A stretch of DNA of 64,000 bases, taken from contig NZ_CP073714.1 of the NCBI RefSeq assembly GCF_023101145.1, forward strand, positions 558,001 through 622,000, read 5' to 3'. The position numbers and the translations under genes were made by a program. This document shows, piece after piece, positions 1-7,698 of this stretch; position 1 is the stretch's first letter; each line of letters starts with the position of its first letter. The DNA comes from Paenibacillus pabuli (GTDB lineage: Bacteria; Bacillota; Bacilli; Paenibacillales; Paenibacillaceae). The notes beneath the pieces were generated by a model. That model was not told the origin of the DNA. It did not search any database and saw only the letters and a program-made list of their open reading frames with translations.

Positions 1-651
1 CTGTTCCTGAATCATCTGTGCTGCGAGCTTTCCTCCAAGATCAGGATTGCCAAAATCTCCGGCGTACACGACATGGACTGTGGCATCCGGATTAGCCGCC
101 TTTACACCTTGCTCAAAACCTTGCTGGAAATCGTGAAGCACCGGAATATCCATTCCACCCAAAAAGCCTACATGGTCTTCGGTTGTTGCAAAGCCAGCAA
201 TAATGCCTGCAACATAGCTGCCTTCTTCTGCTTTGAAGGACATGGAGGTCACATTAGGGAGATCGGAATGCCCGTCAATAATGAGAAATTGCTGATCAGG
301 ATACTTCTGAGCAACCTTCTCCAGATCGGTCTTTATCGTGTCGCTTAGACCAATAATCAGATCAACCTTTTCCTTCGCAAATTGCTCAAAGGCTGCCTCG
401 GATGTCAAATCCTTTCCTGGTTCCTTGTAATCAAAAACAATACTGTTCTCGTTTCTGGCCTGTACCAAGCCCTCAAAAGATGCGTCACTGAAAGAATGAT
501 CACCAAGGCCGACATCCGTAAGAACGATTCCGACCTTGGTTCGCTGATCTGCGGGGGAGACCTTCTCGGCTGCCGAACATGCTCCCAGCACCAGAACAAC
601 CAGAATCATCATCATGGTGAACCCGAATTTGTATTTCCACTGTGTTTTCAT
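1..651 (-). CDS. BMP/PnrA-like ABC transporter substrate-binding lipoprotein (3' end outside window)
   Basis: The first 217 codons of a gene running off the left edge. The protein starts with a charged stretch, a hydrophobic segment and a lipobox (LGAC, Cys near residue 25), so it should be an exported lipoprotein. The body has the features of the BMP/Med/PnrA family: two Rossmann-like lobes, an FAKEKVDLIIGLSD-type stretch, and GSYVAGIIAGFATT followed by VGFLGGMDIPVLHDF. The family usually binds purine nucleosides for an ABC importer; the ligand here is not shown. Family length is about 330-350 aa, so roughly a third is missing. A GAGG ribosome site lies about 12 nt before the ATG. Product class is fairly sure, substrate is inferred. 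Confidence 0.88.
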   Translation of the reverse strand, partial: MKTQWKYKFGFTMMMILVVLVLGACSAAEKVSPADQRTKVGIVLTDVGLGDHSFSDASFEGLVQARNENSIVFDYKEPGKDLTSEAAFEQFAKEKVDLIIGLSDTIKTDLEKVAQKYPDQQFLIIDGHSDLPNVTSMSFKAEEGSYVAGIIAGFATTEDHVGFLGGMDIPVLHDFQQGFEQGVKAANPDATVHVVYAGDFGNPDLGGKLAAQMIQEQ

Positions 652-791
652 GTGCGTATGTCCTCTTTTCTGTAAGATGGAGATGACGTGTGAGGTGAGC
701 AAATCCCCTTTATGTATATCGGAAGGGAACAGAGTCTCCATAATGGGGAGTGATGAAAATTTACGAAAAATCATTGAAACGCCAATGAAAC

Positions 792-808
792 CCATGAATT
801 ATACATGG
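792..808 (-). promoter_or_regulatory. Possible -10 region/palindrome upstream of the BMP lipoprotein gene
   Basis: Within the 652-1068 gap, the only motif I can point to on this side is a CCATG-TATAATT-CATGG palindrome read on the minus strand. It contains a perfect TATAAT about 145 nt before the lipoprotein start. No good -35 is visible. If used, the mRNA leader would be about 140 nt; I checked it for a purine-riboswitch consensus and did not find one. Confidence 0.3.
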
Positions 809-885
809 AATTTACATTTGATGAGGCATGAATTCTCGACAGAACCTTTGCGTGCTGCTAATCAAGGTCAACGGAAAAAAGATAG

Positions 886-927
886 ACAAAAAGGCAAAGA
901 GGAGACCAATCAGATCTCTTCTTTGCC
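886..927 (-). terminator. Rho-independent terminator of the ggt gene
   Basis: On the minus strand GGCAAAGAAGAGA pairs with TCTCCTCTTTGCC (one bulge/mismatch) and is followed by TTTTTG. It lies 140 bp beyond the gamma-glutamyltranspeptidase stop codon and probably ends that transcript. Confidence 0.7.
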
Positions 928-1068
928 TCTTTCCTCAAACCAATAAATGATGAATGACTACACTAACCCATGGATCAATACATTTATATATGAATGGTTT
1001 TCCCCATTCTCCCAGCGTATGCAATGCTTCAAGCTTTCCTACTCACATTCAGCTGCACTTGCAACATA

Positions 1069-2679
1069 TTACCACGCAGCTACCGAGCCATCGGCCCGGC
1101 TTTCCGTGCCTCCGCATAACACGCCGTTGTCCGGGTTACGCCAGATGATCTGGCCGCGTCCAAACATTGACGGATCGAGGGCGATCTGTATATCATGCCC
1201 TTTGCGGGCAAGTGCTTGCGCAATATGCTGAGGAAATCCGGGCTCAACCAGAATCGTTTTGCCTTTGGTCCACTGCCAGCGCGGGGAATCGAGCGCGGCC
1301 TGTGGATTGAGGTGGAAGTCCACCGTATTCATGACGACCTGCACATGACCCTGAGGCTGCATGAAACCGCCCATGACCCCGAATGGCCCGACCGCTTCAT
1401 CACCACGTGTGAGAAAGCCTGGGATGATCGTATGATATGTCCGTTTGCCCGGCTCCAATGCGTTGGCGTGATTCGGATCAAGCGAGAAATTATGCCCCCG
1501 GTTTTGCAGGGCAATGCCTGTGCCCGGCACAACCAGCCCGGAGCCGAAGCCCATATAATTGCTCTGAATGAAGGAAACCATGTTGCCCTCACCATCTGCC
1601 GTTGCAAGATACACCGTCCCGCTTGCCTTTGGGTCGCCCGCTTCAGGTGAAAGTGCCCTATCGCCAATGAGCTTGCGCCGTTCGTCTGCATACGCTTCGG
1701 ACAATAACTCCTGCACTGTAACGCCCATCTTGCGTTCCTCGGTAATGTACTTCTCCCCATCGGCAAACGCCAGCTTCATGGCTTCCAATTGTCGATGATA
1801 TCCCAGTACGGATTCCTTTTCATCAAAATCAAAACCCTTCAACACATTGAGCGCTGCCAGCGCTATCAGCCCCTGACCGTTAGGCGGGATCTCCCACACA
1901 TCATATCCACGATAAGAGACCGAAATCGGATCAACCCATTCAGGCTGAAAGGCAGCCAGATCCTCCTTGGTCAGATAACCTCCGTGCTCTGCCAAAAAAG
2001 AGTGAATACGCTCCGCAAGATCCCCTTCATAGAAGTCTCGCGCTCCGCTCTCGCCAATCCGGCGCAGGGTAGCCGCATGATCCGGCGAACGCCACATCTC
2101 GCCCACGGTCGGAACACGCCCGCCTGGGGCAAACGTCTCAAACCACGCCCGCCCGGCTTCCGCATCGCCTTGGCGTGCATAGATGTCGGCTGCCCGTGCC
2201 CAATGGCGGGCCAGCCCAGGCGCAAGCGGGTAACCGACTTCCGCGTAGCGGACAGCCGGTTCCAGCGCTTCCGCCAGCGTGAGCCGCCCGAATCGGCGGC
2301 TCAGCTCAGCCCAACCCGCCGGTGCGCCAGGCACCGTCACCGGAACGACCCCTAGCTTCGGCATCTCCGAATAGCCCGCCGCTTTGAGCGCCTCAATCGA
2401 AATGCTCTGAGGCGCAGGTCCGCTGGCATTCAGGCCATGCAGCTTGCCCTCGGTCCAGACGAGGGCAAAGGCATCGCCCCCAATGCCATTGGACGTTGGC
2501 TCCAGCACTGTGAGCGCTGCCGCCGTTGCGATAGCGGCATCAATGGCATTGCCGCCTTTTTTTAACACATCGAGACCGGCTTGCGCAGCCAAAGGCTGTG
2601 AAGTGGCGACCATGCCTTGTTTGGCATAGACGGGTACGCGGTAAGACGGATACGGTTGATAGAGTGGATCGTAGTTCAT
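1069..2679 (-). CDS. Gamma-glutamyltranspeptidase, YwrD-like
   Basis: A 536-aa Ntn-hydrolase of the gamma-glutamyltransferase family, which hydrolyses or transfers gamma-glutamyl groups from glutathione-like compounds or poly-gamma-glutamate. Visible family marks are LKKGGNAIDAAIATAAAL and GIGGDAFAL near the N-terminus, the autocleavage region SGTVYLATAD (catalytic Thr about residue 360), and SNYMGFGSGLVVPGTG. No signal peptide is seen, so it is likely cytosolic as for B. subtilis YwrD. I place the start at the second Met of the open frame (2679), where AAGGAG lies about 12 nt upstream; the frame stays open to 2799 only because it crosses the leader element. It stands alone behind the SDR gene with its own terminator. 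Confidence 0.88.
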   Translation of the reverse strand: MNYDPLYQPYPSYRVPVYAKQGMVATSQPLAAQAGLDVLKKGGNAIDAAIATAAALTVLEPTSNGIGGDAFALVWTEGKLHGLNASGPAPQSISIEALKAAGYSEMPKLGVVPVTVPGAPAGWAELSRRFGRLTLAEALEPAVRYAEVGYPLAPGLARHWARAADIYARQGDAEAGRAWFETFAPGGRVPTVGEMWRSPDHAATLRRIGESGARDFYEGDLAERIHSFLAEHGGYLTKEDLAAFQPEWVDPISVSYRGYDVWEIPPNGQGLIALAALNVLKGFDFDEKESVLGYHRQLEAMKLAFADGEKYITEERKMGVTVQELLSEAYADERRKLIGDRALSPEAGDPKASGTVYLATADGEGNMVSFIQSNYMGFGSGLVVPGTGIALQNRGHNFSLDPNHANALEPGKRTYHTIIPGFLTRGDEAVGPFGVMGGFMQPQGHVQVVMNTVDFHLNPQAALDSPRWQWTKGKTILVEPGFPQHIAQALARKGHDIQIALDPSMFGRGQIIWRNPDNGVLCGGTESRADGSVAAW

Positions 2680-2705
2680 CAGGTTGTTCAGCTCCTTGTC
2701 ACAAG

Positions 2706-2799
2706 ATGTCAGGTTCCGGCTTGCCGGATCAGTAGTCCTAACCCTCTTCGGAGCAGGGAACGTGATCTCCTGCTGCCAACGCGAAATCCAACCTGACAT
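2706..2799 (-). ncRNA. Candidate structured 5' leader (unassigned) of the ggt gene
   Basis: A 94-nt element directly before the ggt ribosome site. Its ends are perfectly complementary over 10 bp (ATGTCAGGTT / AACCTGACAT). Inside are further stems: GCAGG...CCTGC and CCGGC-AA-GCCGG. A promoter-like TTGGCA-18 nt-TATCCT lies just upstream on the same strand (around 2821-2850). The layout (promoter, compact closed multi-stem element, then AAGGAG and ATG) is that of a cis-regulatory RNA. I compared it by eye with T-box, SAM, TPP, cobalamin, glycine, lysine, purine, THF, c-di-GMP and guanidine motifs and could not match it. Confidence 0.4.
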
Positions 2800-2889
2800 G
2801 ACCCGTAAACGGAGAGGATACAGTTGCGTTCATAACTGTGCCAATGTCCTTTTTTTCAAAGATTTAAGCGATCTCCAGATAATCATGCA

Positions 2890-3789
2890 TCAGGTCGTTA
2901 CCATATCCCCACCATTGACATGGATGCACTCTCCGGTCACGTAGGAAGAGTCGCGGGATGCAAGATACACGTAGGCAGCTGCAAGCTCATAAGGCTGACC
3001 TGCCCGGCCCATCGGCGTCGAGGTTCCGAATATCTGCACATCTTCGGCAGAGAAGCTGGAAGGAATGAGCGGTGTCCAGATCGGCCCGGGTGCGACGCAA
3101 TTGACTCGAATGCCCTCAGCAGCGAGCGATTTGGCGAGTACCCGTGTCAAAGAGACCACAGCCCCTTTGCTGGAAGAATAATCAATCAGCTGTACTTCAC
3201 CTTTATAGGCCGTAATGGAAGCTGTATTGATGATGGATGCTCCTTTGCAGAGATGCGGGAGAGCTGCCTGAATCAGAAAAAAGTAGGCAAACACATTCGT
3301 CTGGAACGTATGATACAGCTGTTCTTCCGTAATATCGACAATGCTCGGCTGAACGTACTGTACGCCATGATTGTTGACCAGAACGTCGATCTTTCCGAAG
3401 GTTTCCATGGTTGTACGGATGACAGCCTCGCAGTTTTTCTTCAACCGCAGATCAATCTCGATTAACAGACACCGTTGTCCAAGTTCTTCAATGCGATCAC
3501 GTGTCCTTTCGGCGTCGGTCCGTTCATATAAATAAGCGATGGTGATATCTGCACCTTCTTTGGCAAAAGCAATGGCTGCTGCTCTGCCGATTCCGCTGTC
3601 ACCACCGGTAATAATTGCAACCTTGCCTTCCAGCTTGCAGCTGCCAATATAAGCAGGATCTTCGCTAATTGGTTCAGGCACCATCAGGGTTTCCAGACCT
3701 GGCTGCCGGTCCTGATGCTGGGGAGGGAAAGCTAGCTTTTGTGGCTTGCACACCGTTTTCTCACCGTAAAAAGGATATACCGGATTCAT
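2890..3789 (-). CDS. SDR family oxidoreductase (YhxC/YdaD-type)
   Basis: A 299-aa classical short-chain dehydrogenase with an N-terminal extension of about 50 residues, the form seen in Bacillus general-stress SDRs such as YdaD and YhxC. Seen motifs: the cofactor loop TGGDSGIGRAAA (about residue 62), NNHG where most have NNAG, the catalytic YSSSKGA (Tyr/Lys about 205-209), NCVAPGPIWTPL, and the C-terminal YVTGECIHVNGG. NAD(P)-dependent oxidation or reduction of an unknown alcohol/carbonyl is expected. The ATG has GAGG about 11 nt upstream. It is divergent from fosB and upstream of ggt; no shared operon is obvious because a promoter and leader lie between. Confidence 0.85.
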   Translation of the reverse strand: MNPVYPFYGEKTVCKPQKLAFPPQHQDRQPGLETLMVPEPISEDPAYIGSCKLEGKVAIITGGDSGIGRAAAIAFAKEGADITIAYLYERTDAERTRDRIEELGQRCLLIEIDLRLKKNCEAVIRTTMETFGKIDVLVNNHGVQYVQPSIVDITEEQLYHTFQTNVFAYFFLIQAALPHLCKGASIINTASITAYKGEVQLIDYSSSKGAVVSLTRVLAKSLAAEGIRVNCVAPGPIWTPLIPSSFSAEDVQIFGTSTPMGRAGQPYELAAAYVYLASRDSSYVTGECIHVNGGDMVTT

Positions 3790-3955
3790 TCGTTTTACTT
3801 CCTCCTCGCACGTTCATTCATACGCCTAATCTATGCATTCGCCCAGAAAAGGTGCGGCAGGCGGGAGAAGGATATTTGTTTTTAACGAAAAATATACCAT
3901 AATAAGGATGTAGCTATTGCAACAGTTCATTAAATGTGGAGGTGTCAGGAGTCCA

Positions 3956-4375
3956 ATGAATATTCAGGGGATTAACCATCTGTGCTTTTCCGTATCTAAT
4001 CTGGAACGGTCCATTACCTTTTTTGAGCAGGCTCTCGGTGCCCGTATTCAGGTGAAAGGCCGAAAGCTGGCGTACTTCGAACTTGCCGGACTATGGATCG
4101 CTTTAAACCAGGAAGACGTCATTCGCAACTATACGGAACGAACGTATACACATATTGCATTTACCGTAAAAGAAGAGGAATTCGACGAGTCTGTACAGCA
4201 GCTTCGAGCGGCCGGAGCTGACATCCTTCCCGGAAGACCACGCAACCCGAAGGATGCATTATCTGTTTATTTTACCGATCCCGATGGTCATCTGTTCGAG
4301 CTGCATACCGGAAATATGAAAAAAAGGCTGGATTATTACCGGGAAGACAAACCTCATATGACCTTTTATCCATAA
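3956..4375 (+). CDS. fosB: Metallothiol transferase FosB (fosfomycin resistance)
   Basis: A 139-aa vicinal-oxygen-chelate (glyoxalase-fold) protein matching FosB closely along its length: GINHLCFSVSNLERSI at the N-terminus, VKGRKLAYFELAGLW, THIAFTV, ILPGRPRNPKD, and YFTDPDGHLFELHTG. The metal ligands of the family are all present (His7 in NHL, His about 66 in THI, Glu about 115 in FELHT). The enzyme opens the epoxide of fosfomycin by adding a thiol, bacillithiol in Bacillales, using a divalent metal, in the cytosol. I start at 3956, 13 nt after GGAGG, which fits the family length. It is a single gene divergent from the SDR gene. Confidence 0.95.
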   Translation: MNIQGINHLCFSVSNLERSITFFEQALGARIQVKGRKLAYFELAGLWIALNQEDVIRNYTERTYTHIAFTVKEEEFDESVQQLRAAGADILPGRPRNPKDALSVYFTDPDGHLFELHTGNMKKRLDYYREDKPHMTFYP

Positions 4376-4508
4376 GACCACTATGTAAATGGAGGTAAAT
4401 GGCAATTAACGTATTTAATGTCACTGCAATTATCCGTAAAATAAATCTCAGGTTCACCGAGGATATAGGATATATCTAATGCCAAACGATACAGAAGGAG
4501 AGATGGGC

Positions 4509-4703
4509 GTGGAGAGCAAAGGATGCAAATTACGGGTAATTGCAAGTGGACTCTGCATGGCCACAGTCATGCTGGTTTCCGTTTTTACGGGGGGAATTCC
4601 CAATACCGGGGAACGAACGGGGTTTGCTGAAGTTTCGGTTGAACAGAATTATGAATTTCCACCTGTAACGCTGCTTGATCTGAATGACCCAGTCCCTCGT
4701 TGA
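4509..4703 (+). CDS. Small exported peptide, candidate pheromone precursor
   Basis: A 64-aa product if the GTG at 4509 is used, which lies 8 nt after AAGGAG; ATG codons at 4479 and 4503 are in frame but poorly spaced. The sequence has a basic start (ESKGCKLR), a hydrophobic run of about 20 residues (VIASGLCMATVMLVSVFTGG), then a polar tail of about 30 residues ending PPVTLLDLNDPVPR. That is the build of secreted Phr/PapR/NprX-type signal precursors, but I recognise no known family. It faces the XRE-TPR regulator gene (convergent), with a weak GGG-CTCTG-tta-CAGAG-CCC hairpin at about 4755-4776 between them. Function is inferred from size, signal-like segment and neighbour only. Confidence 0.5.
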   Translation: MESKGCKLRVIASGLCMATVMLVSVFTGGIPNTGERTGFAEVSVEQNYEFPPVTLLDLNDPVPR

Positions 4704-4834
4704 TGAATATGTATATTTAATCCTGTCCGTTTTGGAGGTTTAGGCCGAAAATGGGGCCTCTGTTACAGAGACCCTAATTCCATAAAACCTTTTCGTTTGT
4801 ATTTTTAGTTGTTAGAAGAAGATAGGATTTGTCT

Positions 4835-6085
4835 TTACTTGATAAATGACTTGTAGTCGTTATATTCCATTTTACGATTCTGCTTGCTCATGAGGAGTAA
4901 TTGATGGCTGATATTGGCCTCACGCTCTGCATAAATGCGTTTTAACAGGTCGTGACTCATTCTTAAAAAGTAATACCCTTCATTCGGATTGTCTTTCTCG
5001 TGGTACACCAGGCCGAGAAGACGATATAATTTTGCCCTCAGTATCCCCTCATCTCGCTGATCGAGCAATTGAAGGGCTTCTTTGATGGTGGCCTCTGCTT
5101 CCAGCGGCTCGCGTTCTTCCAGATAGATTTTACTCATTTCCTCCAATATGGAAGCCTTCTTGTCGGGCAGATTGCGTTTGTCGTATATATCGGCGCATTC
5201 AGTCAGCAAGGGAAGGGCTTCTTTTTTTTGCCCCATATGAAGCTGAATTACAGCAAGATTGTGAAGAGCAAGCACATAGGATTCACTTTTAGCCCGTTTA
5301 TATGATTCTGCCGAGGTTTTGGTCCAATTTTGGCTTAATGGGAGATGCCCGTCCTGTTCAGACATATAGTAGGCTTTGCCCAAACCAAGTGTAATTTCGC
5401 CATAGAGTTCCTGTTGCCCGGTCATTCGGGCTTCCTTTTCTGCTTTGTGATAGAAATCCAGCCCTTGATCCACATTCCCCAAGCGCAAATGAGTCGTTCC
5501 AAGGTAGGTCATTGCACGAATATGATTCTCATGAAGGTGTTTAAGCCTGCTGCTATAAATGTGCGCCTGTTCATAATATTTCCGGGCCGCGTGGAATAGT
5601 TCTGCGTGAAAGGCAGATCGCCCCATCTCCAGATAATATTGCACAATGCGTTCTCGATCTCCGGTGCGGGTTACTGTAAAGGCGGCGGCTTCGCCCTTGT
5701 CCATGGCTTCCCGATGTTCCCCCATTCGATTATGGCTGCGCATGATGAGAAGATAGGCATCTGTCTGGTCCAGCGTATCCTTGGTTAGTTTGAGCACATT
5801 GTGACCCATGCGAATGCAGGCACGGTCGTTGTTTTCCTGATAATAGGCCTTTGCTTTGTCCAACACGGCTTCACCGATATCCGTATCTGTCCCTGTATCT
5901 CCTCCCAAAAAATACTCAATGGGCGTATTCAATCGTTTCGCAATAATCTTCAACATACGTTGGGAAGGAACGGCTCTGCCCTTTTCGATAAGGCTGATAT
6001 AGGAGCGCGTCATATCCTCCCCTGCCAGTTGTTTTTGAGAGAGTCCAAGCTGCTCCCGGATTTCCCGGATTTTGGGTCCGACCAT
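4835..6085 (-). CDS. XRE-HTH plus TPR regulator, RRNPP (NprR/PlcR-like) family
   Basis: A 416-aa cytosolic regulator. Residues 1-65 form an XRE helix-turn-helix (IREIREQLGLSQKQLAG, SYISLIEKGRAVPSQRMLKII, LNTPIEYFLGG). The rest is a string of tetratricopeptide helices, for example YLGTTHLRLGNVDQGLDFYHKAEKEA and ALHNLAVIQLHMGQKKEALPLL. This layout and length match NprR/PlcR-type quorum sensors, which bind a re-imported short peptide through the TPR part and then change DNA binding. The start at 6085 is chosen because GGCGGTGA is about 8 nt upstream; the ATG at 6091 is too close. The gene is divergent from the 16-kb biosynthetic operon and shares its 167-bp control region, so it is the likely regulator. 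That link is inference. Confidence 0.82.
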   Translation of the reverse strand: MVGPKIREIREQLGLSQKQLAGEDMTRSYISLIEKGRAVPSQRMLKIIAKRLNTPIEYFLGGDTGTDTDIGEAVLDKAKAYYQENNDRACIRMGHNVLKLTKDTLDQTDAYLLIMRSHNRMGEHREAMDKGEAAAFTVTRTGDRERIVQYYLEMGRSAFHAELFHAARKYYEQAHIYSSRLKHLHENHIRAMTYLGTTHLRLGNVDQGLDFYHKAEKEARMTGQQELYGEITLGLGKAYYMSEQDGHLPLSQNWTKTSAESYKRAKSESYVLALHNLAVIQLHMGQKKEALPLLTECADIYDKRNLPDKKASILEEMSKIYLEEREPLEAEATIKEALQLLDQRDEGILRAKLYRLLGLVYHEKDNPNEGYYFLRMSHDLLKRIYAEREANISHQLLLMSKQNRKMEYNDYKSFIK

Positions 6086-6150
6086 GTTCATTCACCGCCG
6101 TCTACTAGAATTGTGAATTATTGTTGATTTCATGGAGTGGGAAGATATAT

Positions 6151-6182
6151 GAGGTAAGGGGTGTAAGGGGGTTATTTACCTC
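6151..6182. promoter_or_regulatory. Candidate operator between the RRNPP regulator and the biosynthetic operon
   Basis: GAGGTAA (6151-6157) and TTACCTC (6176-6182) form an inverted repeat with an 18-nt gap, and the gap holds a direct repeat GTAAGGGG...GTAAGGGG. It sits just upstream of a weak promoter (TTTAAT at 6192, 17 nt, TAGAAT at 6215) for the operon. A poor -35 next to a palindrome suits an activated promoter. The binding protein is not proven; the divergent XRE-TPR protein is the obvious candidate. Confidence 0.45.
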
Positions 6183-6252
6183 CATTTACAGTTTAATTCC
6201 AAATTGAGAGATTATAGAATGATGGTATCCAAGATGAAAGGAGGAGAAATGA

Positions 6253-6573
6253 ATGGTCCTTAAAGCGACTCCCATTACACTGGAGCAACTGAAACGTAAA
6301 GAAGCAGCGCAATTGGAAGCTAATGTACAGGGTGAGACTCGTGAAGTCAGTGCTCGTGCAGTAGAAGCTCGTGCAGTAGAAGCTCGTGCAGTAGAAGCTC
6401 GTGCAGTAGAAGCTCGTGCAGTAGAAGCTCGCGCAGCAGCAGCTCGTGCAGTAGAAGCTCGTGCAGCAGAAGCTCGCGCAGTAGAAGCTCGCGCAGCAGC
6501 GGCTCGCGCAGCAGCAGCTCGTGCGGCAGCGGCTCGCGCAGCAGAAGCTCGTGCGGCAGCAGCTCGTGCCTGA
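6253..6573 (+). CDS. Repetitive Ala/Arg/Val/Glu protein, candidate multi-core RiPP precursor
   Basis: A 106-aa protein and the first gene of the biosynthetic operon. ATG is 8 nt after AAAGGAGG. Residues 1-33 form a charged, helix-prone leader (TLEQLKRKEAAQLEANVQ). From residue 34 it is a five-residue repeat, AR followed by AVE, AAE or AAA, giving 15 Arg at exact five-residue spacing: five AVEAR units, then a mix of AVEAR, AAEAR and AAAAR, ending with a single Ala. No Cys, Ser, Thr or aromatic residues lie in the repeat beyond its first Ser. I know no family for it; pentapeptide-repeat proteins (A-D/N-L-X-X) do not fit. Its place before an ATP-grasp ligase, arginase-like enzyme, acyltransferase and protease pair suggests a peptide substrate whose core is repeated. 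An alternative is a structural single-helix protein. Confidence 0.72.
   Translation: MVLKATPITLEQLKRKEAAQLEANVQGETREVSARAVEARAVEARAVEARAVEARAVEARAAAARAVEARAAEARAVEARAAAARAAAARAAAARAAEARAAAARA
6352..6570 (+). repeat. 15-bp in-frame tandem repeat (about 14.6 copies)
   Basis: The unit is GCTCGTGCAGTAGAA. The first five copies are identical apart from the last bases; later copies vary at two codons only, GTA to GCA (Val to Ala) and GAA to GCA (Glu to Ala), plus GCT CGT to GCT CGC and GCA to GCG silent changes. The array starts at codon 34 of the 6253 gene and runs to one codon before its stop. Such an array can change copy number by slippage in steps of five residues without breaking the frame. 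Confidence 0.95.
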
Positions 6574-6610
6574 TCTTACTTACTTAGCGTATTGCGTTAG
6601 ATTCATAGAT

Positions 6611-6632
6611 GAGAGCTTCCGTGGAAGCTCTC
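6611..6632 (+). terminator. Hairpin attenuator between the repeat-peptide gene and the enzyme genes
   Basis: GAGAGCTTCC-GT-GGAAGCTCTC is a perfect 10-bp stem followed by TCTCCCTATATT, a weak U-rich tail. It is placed 38 bp after the repeat-peptide stop and 55 bp before the first enzyme gene. In RiPP operons a leaky terminator at this point lets the precursor be made in excess of the enzymes; it could also protect the precursor mRNA 3' end. The role is inferred. Confidence 0.65.
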
Positions 6633-6687
6633 TCTCCCTATATTCAGAGAGATTCGCACGTTGGTGATAACGAGGTGTTTTGAGCCG

Positions 6688-7698
6688 ATGCAAATTAAGC
6701 AAATATGGTCTTACATTCCAGAACATATCGTCCCCATCCGGGAACTGAATGATGCTCTGGGACTCAACAGTGCCCAGACAAAAGTGCTGGAAAAAATTCA
6801 TGGTTTAAAACAGGTTCGGCAAGACAAGGACGGAGATCTGGCGGCTTTACTCGGACGTGTACTTACCCAAGTGGTAAACCATAGAAACGTAGCCCCTGCT
6901 TCGATTAAGTATATCATTTATTGCCACACAATTCAGGAAAATTTCCCCTTTCCTATGAAAGTTTTGCAAGGTTTGAAACAGGCATACGGATTGCAACATG
7001 CCATCGCGTTTTCACTTACGCAGCAGAACTGTGCATCGGGTTTGGTTGCCCTGAATGTTGCCGAGACTTTGCTGCCTTCATTGGAAGCGGATGATCATAT
7101 TTTAATTTTGACAGGGGAAAAAACGTTTAGCCCCGTTGTGCAGCTGATTCCCAACACAACCGTGATGGGAGAGGCAGCCGCGGCTGTCCTGGTCGGTAAT
7201 ATCGGAGATGGAAGCCGTATGGTTGGTCTTACGAATATTACGCTCGGTCAGTACTGTAATGTGCTTACGGGAAATCCTCAACTACAAAGGGAATTCCAGG
7301 AGATATACACACCGCGGTTATGCGATGCCATTCTTACAGCAGTGGAACAGGCGGGACTTGCACTGCAGGATATTCGATATATCGTACCGCACAATGTGAA
7401 TCTATCCTCCTGGAAAAAGGTAGCCGCCCGATTATCGTATCCCCTCGAACGTATGTATACATCGAATGTGCAGGAGATTGGTCACTGCTTCTGTTCGGAT
7501 CCGTATATCAACCTCCAAGCTGTTCTGGAGCAGGAGCTTCTGCAACCGGATGATTATTATCTGCTTGTTACAGTTGGTCTAGGGGTTACCTTCAGCGTAG
7601 CAGTAATGCAATATGCAGGAATTGGAGGCGATGGTCGTGACGACAGTGTTGACCGATTTTTCGAGCAAGTTGAAGTTGGCGTTAACGGGCCGGCATAA
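6688..7698 (+). CDS. KASIII-like (FabH-fold) condensing enzyme 1
   Basis: A 336-aa thiolase-fold protein with the length of FabH. Cys115 in TQQNCASGLVAL is the expected nucleophile and His235 in IVPHNVNLS the second catalytic residue. The third FabH residue, Asn in GNTS, is replaced: the matching loop reads EIGHCFCSDPYINL, with His266. The second active copy (11487) has the same change, so it is a shared trait of this subfamily. The ATG at 6688 follows CGAGGTG with about 10 nt spacing. The gene runs 62 bp into the next gene, so translation is coupled. Likely it condenses or transfers an acyl group on the ACP at 10324; substrate is unknown. Confidence 0.82.
   Translation: MQIKQIWSYIPEHIVPIRELNDALGLNSAQTKVLEKIHGLKQVRQDKDGDLAALLGRVLTQVVNHRNVAPASIKYIIYCHTIQENFPFPMKVLQGLKQAYGLQHAIAFSLTQQNCASGLVALNVAETLLPSLEADDHILILTGEKTFSPVVQLIPNTTVMGEAAAAVLVGNIGDGSRMVGLTNITLGQYCNVLTGNPQLQREFQEIYTPRLCDAILTAVEQAGLALQDIRYIVPHNVNLSSWKKVAARLSYPLERMYTSNVQEIGHCFCSDPYINLQAVLEQELLQPDDYYLLVTVGLGVTFSVAVMQYAGIGGDGRDDSVDRFFEQVEVGVNGPA

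Noticed and set aside
652..792. Purine riboswitch before the BMP-family lipoprotein gene
   Set aside because: Expected for a nucleoside transporter, but the conserved core words were not found.
6352..6570. CRISPR-like or pentapeptide-repeat (A-D/N-L-X-X) interpretation of the 15-bp repeats
   Set aside because: There are no spacers, the repeat is continuous in a reading frame, and the residue pattern does not fit the pentapeptide-repeat fold.
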